Origin: Ceratotherium simum simum
Taxonomy: Eukaryota > Chordata > Mammalia > Perissodactyla > Rhinocerotidae
NCBI RefSeq assembly: GCF_000283155.1
Contig: NW_004454178.1
Location: 2,078,091 to 2,142,090 of the forward strand
Direction: 5' to 3'
Length of the DNA: 64,000 bases
Part shown: in pieces, positions 23,690 through 36,021 of the stretch
Layout of the letters: every line of letters starts with the position of its first letter
How positions within the stretch are numbered: the stretch's first letter is position 1
Notes under the pieces: generated by a model
What the model saw: the letters and a program-made list of their open reading frames with translations, nothing else
Databases searched by the model: none
What the model was told of the DNA's origin: nothing
Position numbers and translations under genes: made by a program

Positions 23690-23850
23690 TTCTTTTACTC
23701 TGTTTGCCCATAAATAAAGTGATAATAATAGTAAGCACTTCACAGAATTGTCACAAAGATTATATCAGATACAGTTGTCTTAAGTGCTTAGAATAGTTTG
23801 GCACATGGTAAATGATTGGCGTGTATTTATTATTATGATGATGATTGTTT
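23690..23850 (+). repeat. MIR SINE
   Basis: Sense MIR: 'tgataataatagtaagcacttcacagaattgtcacaaagattatat' and the end 'tttggcacatggtaaatgattggc...attattatgatgat'. Confidence 0.85.
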
Positions 23851-24189
23851 AAAAATTTATTATATGTGGGTGGGTGCAGGTTTGCAGAAGTACGTTTCAC
23901 TTTTTACTATATACACTTTTGTATTTAAAAAATTATTAATCATGTACTATTTTTATTTTTTCTTAATCCAATAATAAAAATATCTAGCTGGATGAGTGTC
24001 AGAAGCAACATGCTCTCAGATTTTCTATATATACCTTTTTAAGACTGAGTTAATAAAACTATAGCTGAGAACTCCACTTCTATGGTGTAAAATATACTCA
24101 GATATTTTAAAGGAGGGAACTATGTTGTATCTATTTGATTACTAATTGAATGTCAGCAAATAATAGACATTAAACACATCTAGGAATGG

Positions 24190-24870
24190 AATTTGCAATT
24201 CTGTGCTTAATTTATTGAAGAATTATCAGAATGTTTTCCACAGTGGTTACACCATTTCACATGCCCACCAGCAATGTGGGTAGGTTCTAACTTCTCAAAA
24301 ACCTGGCCAACACTTTTTATTTTCCACTTTTTGTTTATTTGTTTACAGTCCTTCTGGTGAGTGTGATGTGGTATCTCATTGTGAGTTTGATTTGCATTTT
24401 CCTAATAACTAATGACACTGAGCATTTTTTCACGTTTGTTGGCTGTTTGTATATCTTTCATGGCGAGATGTGTTCAAGTCCTATACTCATTTTTAAATTG
24501 GGTTGCTTGTATTTTTGTTGTTGAGTTATGAGTTCTTCATATATTCTAGATATTACATTCTTATCAGATATATGATCTGCAAGTATTTTCTCTCATTCTG
24601 TGGGTTGTCTTTTTACTCTTTCGATACTGTCTTTTGATGCACACACTTTTTAATGTTGATGAGGTCCAATTTATCTATTTGTTCTTTTGTTGTTTATGCT
24701 TAAGGTGACATTGCCAAATCCAAGATCATAAAGATTTGCCTCTATGTTTTCTTCTAAAAGTTTTATAGTTTTATCTCTTATATTTAGGTCTTTGATACAG
24801 TTTGAGTTAATTTTTGTATATGTGTGATGTAACAGTCTAGCGTCATGTTTTTGTATATGACTTGATTTTT
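24190..24870 (-). mobile_element. L1M LINE, ORF2 C-terminal region
   Basis: Reverse-complement L1: 'ccacagtggttacaccatttcacatgcccaccagcaatg', 'gatgtggtatctcattgtgagtttgatttgcatttt', 'gttcttcatatattctagatatta', 'tttaggtctttgatacagtttgagttaat'. The open frame at 24339-24524 is only a by-product on the wrong strand. Confidence 0.9.
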
Positions 24871-24954
24871 GATATTTGTTTCAGTTTTAATGAATTGTGT
24901 TATTATACTTGGCAATTTGAATATCCTGGAAACATATTTTGTAAGCCAATGAAT

Positions 24955-25065
24955 GAAGCTAAACTTTATTGAGCACATACACACGCCACAGTGCTAAAAG
25001 CTTTATACATTCTCATCTATTTCTCAAATAAACCTATGAAGCACTGAATAAGAGCAGGAAAATCA
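24955..25065 (-). repeat. MIR SINE fragment
   Basis: 'ttattgagcacatacacacgccacagtgctaaaagctttatacattctcatctatttctcaaataaacc' follows the reverse-complement MIR 3' half. Confidence 0.6.
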
Positions 25066-25069
25066 GAGA

Positions 25070-25530
25070 TAAAAATCCTCAAAATTCTCCTTTGCAATGG
25101 AATAAATTTTTAAAAGACTTTTGTTCCTTAGAGCTAGTTAAATTAAAAAAAATGTAAGGTAGTGGTACATATGTGAATTTCTCATTAATAGTCATTTTTG
25201 TTATACAATTGTAATATTTCTCTAGCCTCAAAGAAGAACACATAATGGCCATCTATGCTTAATATTGCAATACCATGTAGCTTTCCCCATGTCCAAAACT
25301 AAGCTCTAATAAAAGGTAATTATCACTGCGTTTTTAAAGCAATCCCCTTGACAAATCCCAAAAACAAATTAGCATAGAAAAATTATGCCCTCTAAAACTT
25401 GCAACAAAGAAACCAAGTAAAGAAAATTTCAAAAAGAAAAAAATATCGAGAGACACGTTAGAGTATATTATATGGTGATTGTGGCTTTAGAATGATCTCG
25501 GATTTAAAAGTGTCAGGCATTTTGGCCTGA
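25070..25530. other. Unassigned AT-rich sequence
   Basis: Nothing recognised. Confidence 0.5.
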
Positions 25531-25534
25531 TGGA

Positions 25535-25650
25535 GTAAGTACTAGAATGGAGGACAGTAGACTGGGATTACTAATTTTACCTCTTATCCTAACTTGTTAG
25601 AATATTTGAGGGCAAGTCATGTGACTTCTCTAAGACACTCCCATGTCTAA
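25535..25650 (+). repeat. MIR SINE (first of two)
   Basis: 'agtagactgggattactaattttacctctta' and 'agggcaagtcatgtgacttctctaag' match sense MIR. Confidence 0.7.
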
Positions 25651-25664
25651 AGGCGATGCAAAAA

Positions 25665-25850
25665 ATACTTTAGTGTCAGAATGTTGTTCAAATTGCAATT
25701 CTTCCACTTAGTTGCTTGTTAAGTTGTATGACCTTAGAGATGTCCCAGAAGCACTAGGAGCCTAGTTTCATCTTCTGTAAAATGAAGATGACTATAGGCC
25801 AAACTTCTAATGCCTTGTACAAATTAGACATTTAAGAAATACTAGTTTCT
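25665..25850 (+). repeat. MIR SINE (second of two)
   Basis: 'attcttccacttagttgcttgttaagttgtatgaccttag' and 'tagtttcatcttctgtaaaatgaagatgac' match sense MIR, directly after the previous copy. Confidence 0.8.
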
Positions 25851-25854
25851 GTCT

Positions 25855-26765
25855 CTCTTGTCTCTTTAAGCTCAATTTCCACATGGTAAAAATAAAACTG
25901 CAAAATAAGCATTTATTCCAGATGGCATACAAAATTACATCCAGTCTGAATATCCCGATTTTAAAAATAAAGCAAAACTTAGTAAATATGCATATTATAG
26001 ATCAGGAGGTGGTGGAATGAAATCAATAAGAAAGCTCAATCTGTATGAATATACAAATCGACTGCTTTCTTGAGACCCTTATTCAGAGCTGGCTTTAGCG
26101 GAAGAGGTACATTCAGTAGCAGGAAAATTTAGTGCTCTTTTAAATCCCCAAGTGGACATTTGCAGCGTCCCTCTCTCTCTTCCTTAGATATGGCTTTGGA
26201 TTCTGCTTTTGATATAATGGCTCTGGGCAAGAAAAATGCAGCTCTGATCCTTGGGGCACCTGGTACATCCATCTGCCCCTAGAGGAGGAGGGATCAGAGT
26301 TATGCATGACTCACAAAGGGCGACAACTGAATGACAGAGTTGAGACTGTGCTTGTAAAGCCCTGGATCAAGGGACCAGGACCTGGAGTATTTGAGGAAGC
26401 AGTGAGGCTGCATCTTACTCACTGACAGGCCACACTGTAGGAGAAAATAGGCAGTTCTTGGAAAGATCTAGGCAAATGCACTCAGAAGTGGTAGGAAGGA
26501 AGGCAGGAAAGAGGGTGGGCAGGCAGAAAGACAGACAATTTGAGGGTCTTTTGTGTACAAAGATGGTGGTTTATTAATCTCTGTAGGACTTAGTAAACTC
26601 CTGGCTCATAAGAGCTACTCTCTATTTGATTGAATTCTTGATAATCTTGAAGGAAATTTGAGGGCTGTGCATAGAGGTAGAGGGAAACCATGATGATTGC
26701 CTGTATTGAGCAGTAGCTGGAAATCAGGGGCCATCATGGGTAGTTTGCAGTATCAAAGATCATTT
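25855..26765. other. Unassigned sequence
   Basis: No gene or repeat family recognised. A short GGAA/GGCA-rich patch occurs at 26493-26536. Confidence 0.5.
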
Positions 26766-26769
26766 GTTA

Positions 26770-26817
26770 TCTCTCTCTCTCTCTCTCACACGCACACACA
26801 CACACACATACACACAA
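26770..26817 (+). repeat. Compound (CT)n(CA)n microsatellite
   Basis: CT run followed directly by a CA run with a few interruptions. Confidence 0.95.
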
Positions 26818-26950
26818 CCCATGAGGAAAGCATTATTATCCTCTTTTTAAAGTTGAGGAAATTGAAGCCTGTAGAGTTTATTTGCCTATGACTACTCAGA
26901 AAGTAAGCAGAAGTCAACATTCGTGTTCAAGGTTGTCTAGTCCTGGGTTT
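26818..26950 (-). repeat. MIR SINE
   Basis: Reverse-complement MIR: 'gaggaaagcattattatcctctttttaaagttgaggaaattgaag', then 'agaaagtaagcagaagtcaacattcg'. Confidence 0.7.
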
Positions 26951-26954
26951 CCCA

Positions 26955-29900
26955 AATCATCCCTTTGTTGCTTTGAGAATCCCTCCACTTGCTCCAAGGA
27001 ACTCACTAAATATTCAGGAAACGTGGCATTTAAAATGCATAATGAAACTTCTAAATATGATGAGAAACTTCTAAATATTCATCTTATTCAAATTCTTCTG
27101 ATTATGATTTTTACTGACTTGATATATAAACAATTTTTGAGCTTATGAAATTCCTGTCCCATATTTTATGTTCACTAGTCAAGAGTGTGAAAGCTGCTAA
27201 TACTCATGAAACACCCTTCTTATCGCAAATCCATTTGTATAGGAGAGTTTCATTGAGTCACAGTTTAAGCAAAGCACAAAATATGCTGAAAGTATGACAA
27301 TAAATGTACATAAGACAGAAAACTGAAGAGAGAAGAATATAGAATATCACAAATCCTGGTAAGGTTTTGGTTGTATTTAAAGATTTTTAGTAATGTTTTA
27401 ATTCTAAATTAGTACAAGCAAGTAAAAACAATATCATTGTAATGAAGATGTTTTTAAGAAGTTTCTTGCAAGGACTGTTTGTAAACTTCATCATCCATTT
27501 GTTCAGAAATAACATGATGATATCATTTAATCATTCAATAATTGATGTCTTAATTTCTTTGCAGAAATGGTATTTTATGTTTTTTTTATGTTATCTGTTT
27601 TTCTCTGGTATTTTTCAGTGTTGTTTTGATCGGGTAATTAATGGCATAGGTATCTATTTAAAAGTGTTTTCTGTTTCAGGATACTCCAAAAAAATTCCAC
27701 TATGATTGCAGAAAATTGCACTTCAACAATTAACTGTTGAGTGCTGGTGTAAATTAAGGCTCTGTCCAGGTAGATAAATGAATCTGTCACATATATAATC
27801 GCCAGGCAAAGTGGCTACACTTTTAGCTATTTTCAGTGGTTTGCTCATGCAGCTTTCTGTTCTAAAATGATAAATCATCATTTGTTAAGAAATAGTTCTT
27901 CTCTCTGTAACTAAGGAATATGTTTTCCATCATTAATATAGACTGTTCTAGGGTTTCAAAGAGAAAAAGAGGGCCCTCAATGGTGTAAAAATGTCTTTTT
28001 TTCCTTTATGATGCAGGCGTGCGGTAGATGATTTATAATTATTCATAAGCCGAAATAGTTTTAAAGAAAGAGATTTGTATGCTCCACATGACACATAGTC
28101 GCAGCTGAATACTATACCCCCAGAAAAAGTAACTCCTGGGGTGGCAGAAGCTGAAATCTGTGTGAAATGTGCAAAGAATGTGTTTTAAGAACAGGTCACC
28201 TTTAAATTGCCTTTAGAAAGCCTACTGTTTTTATCCCGTGTCTACAGGGAGCCTCTGGTTTTAATGTTTGAATGAAAAGCTTTTCCTTTTTTCTTTTCTT
28301 TTTTTTTTTTTTTGCCTGGCACTATGACACTGGCACAAATGTTTCCATGGACAAATTAATATATTCTCTTGACAAACCCGTGATACATTCTGAAAACAAG
28401 AGATTTACCATCCACTTTTCAGTTGGCTGCAATTAATTGAAGAGCCTGAGGCAAGGTAAACTTTGGCACTTAAATGTCGGCACTTGATTGAGGAGTTGTA
28501 TTTACATAATCTGTTTACTAATTGCTGACTTAGTGCATTTTCTTGATATTGAGCTTTGAACAGTGTGACTTTTGAGCCGGCTTTCCCTTCCAGCTTGTGA
28601 GCCTAAAGGAAGGAAAAGCGAAGCTTCCAATGAATGAGGAGACAAAATGGCGAAGCTCATTGATAAGGTTATGGGTGAAAATAGCCGTATTGAGAGTCTC
28701 AGAAGCCCCCACATTACTGTCTCCATCATTTTCTGGACTTCCAGCAAAAGTTTGCATGTGTGAGGAGTTCACAGAAAGTGCTCTAACTACAAACTCAGTG
28801 AATTTTGGAGTAGTAGTTATTTTCCACTACTTTGGCACCTTTTATGTTATTCAATTTGTATTTGATTCCTGTTGTAGGCAGATGTTTCAATTGGAGCCTT
28901 TAGTTTATGGTTGTCCCCTTCAAGAAGGGCAATTCTCAGAGAGTCTAAGAATGTCTGTAACCCAAGAATAATTCAGAGCAATGAGGTAGAAAAATCCCAA
29001 AATGCATTACAGGGAGCTGTATTTATATTCAGAATGTTGGTGAAGTTTACTTAAAGGAAAGAAATTGTTAGAGCAAGGAAGTACTTGACCACTTGGTAAG
29101 ATACTCAGAACACTACACAGGTGACAGCAAGCATGATGGAAGACGTACAGAAATGCTCAAGGAATAAATGTATTTGTAAGAGAGTGGTTCTCTCTCTCTC
29201 TTCTTCCCTCCCTCCCTCCATCTCTCTCTCCATTTACTTGTATTGAGAGATAGATATAGGTAACATAGGATTAGCTAGCTAAAGTATAGGATTTTGATAA
29301 AAATGTGACAAACAAGGGAGGAAAATTCCATGATAACAAAATTTCATGTTATGACACCTGATCATTATGGGATATCATTGAAGGCCATAATAAGTAACCC
29401 TGAATTTATCTCAATTAGATTCACATTTTTCTGGATAACTTCAAAGGCTTACAGTGCTGTAGGAAGTGGTCCAATGGGAGACAAGTGTAGAGCTATAAGT
29501 AAGAACAAGAAAGGGGACTATTTTCAAATGTGGTTATTAAGCCATTCCAGCCATTAGCGATGCAAGCAGACTCCATGTGTGTTATACTAACGAGGAGGTT
29601 AGATTTAGAAGACAAGACATTTGAAAATAAAACCATAAAATCTTTAATAAAAGAGCTAATTACATCATAATAGTTTGGCAAAAGACCTGCGTTTTGCATC
29701 TTCACTCATTTTTAATGTCCTGCCTGAAAATGTCCTCTTAATTTTTTATCTGTGCTCCTCAGCTCTTTCAATTATCTGGTTGAAAACTCATTCTTGCCAG
29801 GAAGAGCTGCATATTTAAGTTCTTATTAAGAGAATGGCTTCTCATTCCCTCAATATTTATACAGCCAGTTTGGCCTCTATTAACTGACATGGATAAGAAC

Positions 29901-31685
29901 GCTGGGCTGGACAAGTATTGGAGAGCCCAAAGCAGGCAGGAAGGAAAGAACTGGTGACCTTCTTCATCATCATCATCAAAATAAAATTAAATCATCAATT
30001 CAGTTCTGCAACCACTATGACTGGGAACATGGGATGATCCCAAAACACCAAGAGAGCCTCCTGGTTAAATTGTGATGGGAAAACGGAGACTCTTCTCCAC
30101 TCAAGTCACTATATCACAATCACATTCTTGCTTTCAATATACGACGCTGCATCCATTCTGCCCTAAGCATATCACATAGCCTGTCTATTATTTTTTCCTG
30201 CCAATCCAAACTTCTTCCACCTATACACCACCCTCCCTTACACACGTACATGGGATTTAGACACATTAAAGTTAAATTCACTAAAAATACCAGTTTAAAG
30301 GGGAAAAAATCTCTTGTAACGCCTCGTAAGTGGTCCTTTTTATTATATTCTACAACCTATTCAAAAACCTGGGCTGCATGAAAATTCAGTGCATGTAACC
30401 TCTGATTACTACTGGCTCCAATAACTAATTATTTCAAATAGGTTTCAGCAAAGTAATTTAATTAGAATTTGAATGAATGCTTATTTGAAGCCAACATTCA
30501 GGCTTTATTTCTGAAAATAGTGCCATCCTTCATGATGAAGGAAAATACATAATAAATGACTGTTGTAATGTTTTAAAGTGGGTTTGGTATTTTAAGACAT
30601 TCAGGAGGTGGGGAATGGGTAGGGATAAAAGAATAGAGCTGGAAAGAACATTGGGTCTTTGTAGCAATCTGAGGTTGGCCAATGTTTCAGGATACATTTG
30701 GGCAGCGCAAAATGTTACCCTATTTTATTGGGAAACTCTTTTCTTCATCACCCAGGCTCGTAGGAATATGTCGCATAAGAATGTATCATTCTTTGGTGAC
30801 ATTCTGCACTCTGATTTAAAAGGGCTTCTTTAAATGCTAATGTGTCTTCCTCACAACTGTTTCCTAGAGCAAATTCCCTGAGTGGAATTCAGGTTGCTTC
30901 CTTAGTAGAAGACAATTTCCTGATCCTCATTCAGAGGAGCCTTACACTCAGGTGAGGTTATCATTTTACAATTGACTTTTATCTCCTCACTTAGAAACAG
31001 ATCATATAAGAGATTTTTCCCAGCCTTTTTATCACTGATGTGAGAAAGAGCTCTAATGCTGCCTAGAATTTAATTACTCTCTAGAATATATGTAAAGAAA
31101 ATAATGGCCTTTGCAAAAAGCTAAGAGCTTCTTTGTCAGTTTTAGTTCTAGTTTTGTTACTAAAAAATGCCTGTTGATGCTTGATTCTGTTTTGGGTATA
31201 TGTTGCAGTTTGCTTTTCCTATATCTCTAAATTGCTGATATCCACTATAGTGATTCTTAGTGCCTTTGGGCTTTTGAGTTGAAAATGATAAAGCCAATAA
31301 AATACAGCTCTGCCAAAAATGGACATGGTTTGGATGGCAGCTGTATACAAGAGAAGCTTCTAATCACAACAGTTCTCTTATCTGTTGGTTGAGATAGTGG
31401 CATAATTTTTAACAAAGGAAAGAAATCAGTGTTTTCACAGAAATTACTTCTCTTGGGACTTCTTGACATGGTTGTGACATGCAAAAATGAGGGATGCCCA
31501 TTCCGAAATATTTCTGAGACCAGACCTTGTTTTTTCAATTAGATACTATATTTTCATTTTGTTTTCTTTTTGGTAAATCAAACACTGGACTGCAAGTCAG
31601 GACCTCTGGGATCTTTTTGTGGTCTCACAACAATTTCATGCATTTGGCACTTTAGTGCATTCAGTTTAACACTTTGAGTTATACT
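26955..31685. other. Repeat-poor island, about 4.7 kb
   Basis: This is the longest stretch in the window in which I recognise no transposon. It contains only a T run (28299-28313) and a CT/CCCT simple tract (29189-29233). Open frames here, such as 27442-27705, 28597-28971 and 31257-31538, have no recognisable domain. Lack of insertions over such a length is often seen at conserved regulatory DNA, but conservation cannot be measured from one sequence. Confidence 0.45.
29189..29233 (+). repeat. (CT)n / (CCCT)n simple repeat
   Basis: Pyrimidine tract with a CT run, then three CCCT-type units, then CT again. Confidence 0.95.
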
Positions 31686-31689
31686 TTAT

Positions 31690-31855
31690 TGTTTTTAGAT
31701 CTAATTATGCAGGAATTTCACCTGCCCAATATTGAAAGCTCGCTGAGGGTAGATCAGGTCTTATAATGCATTCATACCTCAAGAAGGATCTTTCCAGGTC
31801 TGGGCCTGGAGAAGACACTTGATAAAAATTATTGAATGAATAAATGAATCAGAAG
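31690..31855 (+). repeat. L2 LINE 3' end
   Basis: 'gaaagctcgctgagggtagatcaggtc', then 'tgataaaaattattgaatgaataaatgaa', a typical sense L2 tail. Confidence 0.75.
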
Positions 31856-31944
31856 AAAAACAAATGAAAGAATAACAAATGAATGCGCTACTTTACTAAC
31901 TTGATGTATCCATGTAAAAATATCTACCATGTGTAATCTCATAT

Positions 31945-33127
31945 GGTGTGGTAGATACAAATAAAGGGACTACAAATTCTTTGCTACTTCCCCTCCTTTG
32001 AAATGTTGTGGGTTTAGTGATTTGCTCGGCTAATAGAAGGCTGAAGTGATATGCTTTGACATCTCAGGCTAGGTCATAAGAAGCCTTGCACATCCTGCCT
32101 GGTTCTCTCAGAGCCCAGTCACCATGCCATGAGAAACCCAAACCATGTGAAGATGACAAATGGTGGCTGTCTTTTGTGGTCCCAGCTGAGCCCCCAGCTG
32201 AAAACCAGTATCAGTTGCTGGCCGTGTATATCAAGATGGGTACAATCAGGAGAGAGAACACGCAATTATTTGAACAGAGAAAGTTTAATACAAAGAATTG
32301 TTAACTATAACAGAGAGTTGGAGAAATGAGGCATTGATCAGTACAAAACAAAGGAATATAAAGAATACAGGAAAAGCAAATATAACATGTAATACAATAG
32401 CAGGTATATTATACAGTATGTTATATAATAGGTTTGAGATAGCTGCCAAAAGTAGAGTTGGCCACCCCCACCCCCGACCCCTGCCCTTGGCCTGGGCTGA
32501 GATCCACACCTCATTGGAGAAGGCACAGCTATTGAATGGCAGAGAATTTCTGTAAATTGCCAGAAATTTGTCATCTAGGGAGTCAGGGAAGACTGTTCTC
32601 GGAGAAGTGTCTCGCTGGAGGTGCTCTACAACAAAACTGCCCGAGAGATGTGCTGGGTGCAGCTGCTTCTGCTGGTGCTGGGACCGCCATGCACAGCCGG
32701 AGTGATGTGCCGGAGGAGCTGTGCACACTGCAGAAGCCCACTGAGCAAGCTCGAACCAGGGAGCAAACCTTTTCTACTGCAGTGTCTCTCCAGCCACTTC
32801 TACTGATGCAACTTCACTGCCAGCTGGCAAACAAAAAATATTCAGAGGACCCAGGTCCAGTTTCACAGAGCAGGCAAAAAGGGAGAATTTGGAAGTGTGT
32901 CAATAAATTGGTAACTGGTACAGCGTGCGAATGAGCTGTCTTGGACGTGCTGCTCAGTCAAGCCTGGAGTCGGCTCCAGATCTGGCTGCTATGTGACAGC
33001 TACTGCATCAAAACCAAAAGTAGAACCACCTGAGTCAACCCCAGAACTACAGGAGATAATAATGAATTGTCACGGTAGCCCACTATATTGGGGTGGTTTT
33101 GTTACACAGCAATAGGTAACTGGAACA
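31945..33127 (+). mobile_element. ERVL-class LTR (MLT-like), split by a nested LTR
   Basis: The outer parts are 31945-32226 and 32928-33127. They read 'gtttagtgatttgctcggctaatagaaggctgaag', 'ctaggtcataagaagccttgcac', 'gtcccagctgagcccccagctgaaaacc', and at the far end 'ggggtggttttgttacacagcaataggtaactggaaca', as in ancient ERVL/MaLR LTRs in sense orientation. CATAT occurs at both edges (31940-31944 and 33126-33130), but the terminal dinucleotides are worn, so the exact ends are uncertain. Confidence 0.7.
32227..32922 (-). mobile_element. LTR (ERVL class) nested inside the older LTR
   Basis: On the minus strand it begins 'tgtaccagttaccaatttattg' and ends 'ttctctgttcaaataattgcg...ctgattgtaccc', a common ERVL-class LTR ending. 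The flanks CCGTG (32222-32226) and GCGTG (32923-32927) differ at one base and fit a 5-bp target duplication. Removing the insert restores the outer LTR order. Open frames in it on both strands (32285-32728 minus, 32536-32934 plus) are incidental. Confidence 0.7.
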
Positions 33128-33134
33128 TATATTA

Positions 33135-34385
33135 TCAAGATGTCCTAATAACCCATTCTATGTTTCCTTTTCCTTTTGACCACAAGGCAACTTATAGACT
33201 TGGCAATTTTGAAGTTTTATTTATTCCAAGTCCTCAGTTGTGATTTAGAGATTTCCTTTTCATGAATGGAAACAACAGCCTGAAAAAGAAAATGCTGCTT
33301 ATACTGTAGAGCTGAACCATATGTCTCAAGACTGTGACTTGGAGACCTTTTGGATGACATATTAAGGGAACTCTTTGTGGAAAGAATTCCTCAGACACTG
33401 ACCTAATAGTGTATCTCATGAATCACATTTATTATTTGTAATGAATTGAAAAGACTCTACTTAGTGCACTGATATTGCTATATATTACAAAAATTAAAAT
33501 AGAAGCTAGCAATAAAATTATACTCCTATATCATATGCAAGGAAGACTTGCCTATAGGGTAAGCTAAATACAGAAAAGTTACCCTCTACACCGTCTATAC
33601 ATCAATAGAGACATATTGACAGGAGCTCAGATGAATCATATGTATGCTCTAACTGTAGATTCAAGGACGTATGATACTCACCCGTAAGAATCACTGTGAA
33701 ATAGTATGCTGGAAAAACCCATTCAAGCTTCGGGATACAGATTTGATCAGCACTGAAGGCTGTAGTCCTGGGAGACTACAAAACAACAGAATCATTGGAG
33801 TATCCATTTCTCCAGGAACATTTGGCTTTTCCTGCCACAATGTTTAGAAACTTCATGTGGGCCAGAGAGTACAGACAGTGATCATTTCTCTCTGGTAGCC
33901 ATAACCAGTGAAGTTAGTGGACTGTGTTTTGCATGCTTACACTGGTTTTCAAGCTATGAATCCACAGAGTCCACGGGTTTCCACAGGGTAGGAAGTTGTG
34001 AAAAGATCCTTAGCCATCAGACTTCAAAGTCAGCTTTTGTTATCTGTCTTATGTTTGGGATAGTCTCATCTTCCCACTGTGAAATCTATGCTCTAAGCTG
34101 CTTCTGCACCCATTGTCTCCTTGTATACCAGAGGAGCTGGATCTCTCCAGTTGCGTGTGGGAGTGGGGAGGGGTTATTAATAACAACACCAGTTCAGCAA
34201 GTGGAAACTGGAACTATTCCAGGGAAACCAGAATGGAAGGGCATCCTAGTCTGATGTCGTTCCTGCATTTGCTAGAAGACTTTCCTTCTCCAGCTACCCT
34301 TCCCTCTCCTGCAACACCAATCCCTACCTGCTCCTCACTGGTAGGTATACCATTCCTGTCATCGTAAGCACATGCTCTAACACAT
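33135..34385. other. Unassigned sequence
   Basis: No gene or repeat family recognised in this 1.2-kb stretch. Confidence 0.5.
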
Positions 34386-34389
34386 TTCT

Positions 34390-35625
34390 TGGTTTAAAAT
34401 TCCCCCCATGCCCCTTCAGCTCTTCCACATGCAATCCCATGTCTAGACTCTTTCTTTAAAATGATACACACACACACACTCACACACACTGTTTCTATTT
34501 CTTCATTTCTCATTTTCTCTTCACCAACTTTAATATTTGCTTCCAAACCTATATCTCAACTAAAATTTTTGTTAAGATTGTTAATGACCAATGGATGTTT
34601 TTCTAACGTCATTTTGCTAGATTTTTAGCAATGATCCACAAAAATGACTATTTCCTCCTTGAAACACTTCCCTCTTACTGCCTTAGAGACAGATGCTCTC
34701 TTATTTTTCCTTCCTACTTCCTTACTCCTTCTCAGTTTCCTTTGCTCTCTTCTCTACTTGACTACTAATATTAAAGTTCCTCTAAGCTCAGTAGCTGGCC
34801 GCCTTTTCCTTTCCTCCTCTGCCTCTGGCTAGGTGATCTCATTCATCTCTATGACTCAAAATCATTTAGATGCTGGTGACTCACAGATTTATATTTCTTA
34901 CCCAGACTTTTTCCTGAGCTCTAAATTTATATATCTAACTTGCCCATTTGAGTGTGTCAGAGGCATTTCCAAGTTTGCATGCTGAAATCAAGACTCATCC
35001 ATTCCATTCATATCTTACACAATCTAGTTATTCCCACTGTTTCCATATTTCAAATAAATGGCACCATCATCACCTGTTACTAATCTTAGAAATCTGAGGA
35101 TAATTCTTGACATTTCCCTTTCCTAGCTCCTCATGTTTAATCTATCTCTACCAGCTGTGCCTTCAAAACACCTATGTTTAGTCCGTCCATGTCTCCACTG
35201 CCACCACCTGAGTCGAAACCATCAACTATTGTTTGGGCCCCAACAAGAGCTTCATAGCTGATGTTTCCTCTTGTACTCTTGTCTCTCCCCAGTCATTGGC
35301 CGCACTCTAGCCATACCTATGTTCTAAAAATCTTGTAGGAGATTGTGTTATGATACTGCTTAAAACTCTGTAATGGTTTCCCATTGCCTTTAGAATAAGA
35401 TCCAGATTTGTTATAATGGTCTCTGAGGCTCTGAGTGATCTGTCCCCTGCCTCAACTTCCCTTCTCATCTGACGCCGTCTGCTCTTGCGTTTTCCTCTCA
35501 GTCTCACTCTGTTGTCCTAGGGTGCTCCACACCCTCCACCAGCTCAAGGCATCCAAATACCTTGCATATCAGGTTCAATCCACCTGGAGGGCTATTCCCC
35601 AGGCCTTTTTCATGTGAAGAATTGA
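34390..35625 (+). repeat. L2 LINE, reverse-transcriptase region to 3' part, about 1.2 kb
   Basis: A long sense L2 copy with blocks in consensus order. They include 'attgttaatgaccaatgg' (34580), 'gcaatgatccacaaaaatgactatttcctccttgaaacact' (34630), 'ttctcagtttcctttgctctct' (34728), 'ggtgatctcattcatctctatgactcaaaatcatttagatgctggtgactc' (34833), 'ctcctcatgtttaatctatctctaccagctgtgcc' (35127), 'tctccactgccaccacctgag' (35191) and 'tttcccattgcctttagaataagatccag' (35375). An (AC)n tract lies at 34464-34490. Frames are broken, so it makes no protein. Confidence 0.85.
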
Positions 35626-35771
35626 AAAAAAATTAAATAACCATCAGAATGACTAAATAAATGGTAGCCAATTGACACTATTAACCAGTATTCAGCTGTT
35701 ATAAGGATGTGGTAGAATTTTATATATTTTTAAGCAAAAATCTCCAATCATATTGTTAAATTTAAAAAGTA

Positions 35772-36021
35772 GGGGGGCCGGCCCGTTGGGGTAGTGGTTA
35801 AGTTCGTGTGCTCTGATTTGGCAGCCCAGGGTTCTCGGGTTCAGATCCCAGGTGAGGACTGACGCACCACTTATCAAGCCATGCTATGGCGGCGTCCCAT
35901 GTAAAGTAGAGAAAGATGGGCACAGACGTTAGCACGGGGCCAGTCGTCCTCAGCAAAAGGAGGAGGATTGGCAACGGATGTTAGCTCTGGGCTGATCTTC
36001 CTCACCAAAAAAAAAAAAAAA
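35772..36021 (+). mobile_element. ERE SINE inserted in L1
   Basis: 'ggccggcccgttggggtagtggttaagttcg', 'gggttcagatcccaggtg', 'aagccatgctatggcggcgtcc' and two 'ttagc...' tail modules, ending with a 16-base A run (36006-36021). No exact target duplication could be fixed. Confidence 0.94.

Noticed and set aside
28597..28971. 124-codon frame in the repeat-poor island
   Set aside because: Peptide not recognised. No exon signals stood out. Kept only as part of an unassigned stretch.
29189..29233. Possible promoter pyrimidine tract
   Set aside because: A simple CT/CCCT repeat without TATA, CpG island or transcript support.
32285..32934. Frames of 147 (minus) and 132 (plus) codons that might be exons
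   Set aside because: Both lie within the nested LTR, overlap on opposite strands and show no family resemblance.
34390..35625. Functional reverse transcriptase gene
   Set aside because: The sequence is L2-derived but the reading frame is broken in many places.
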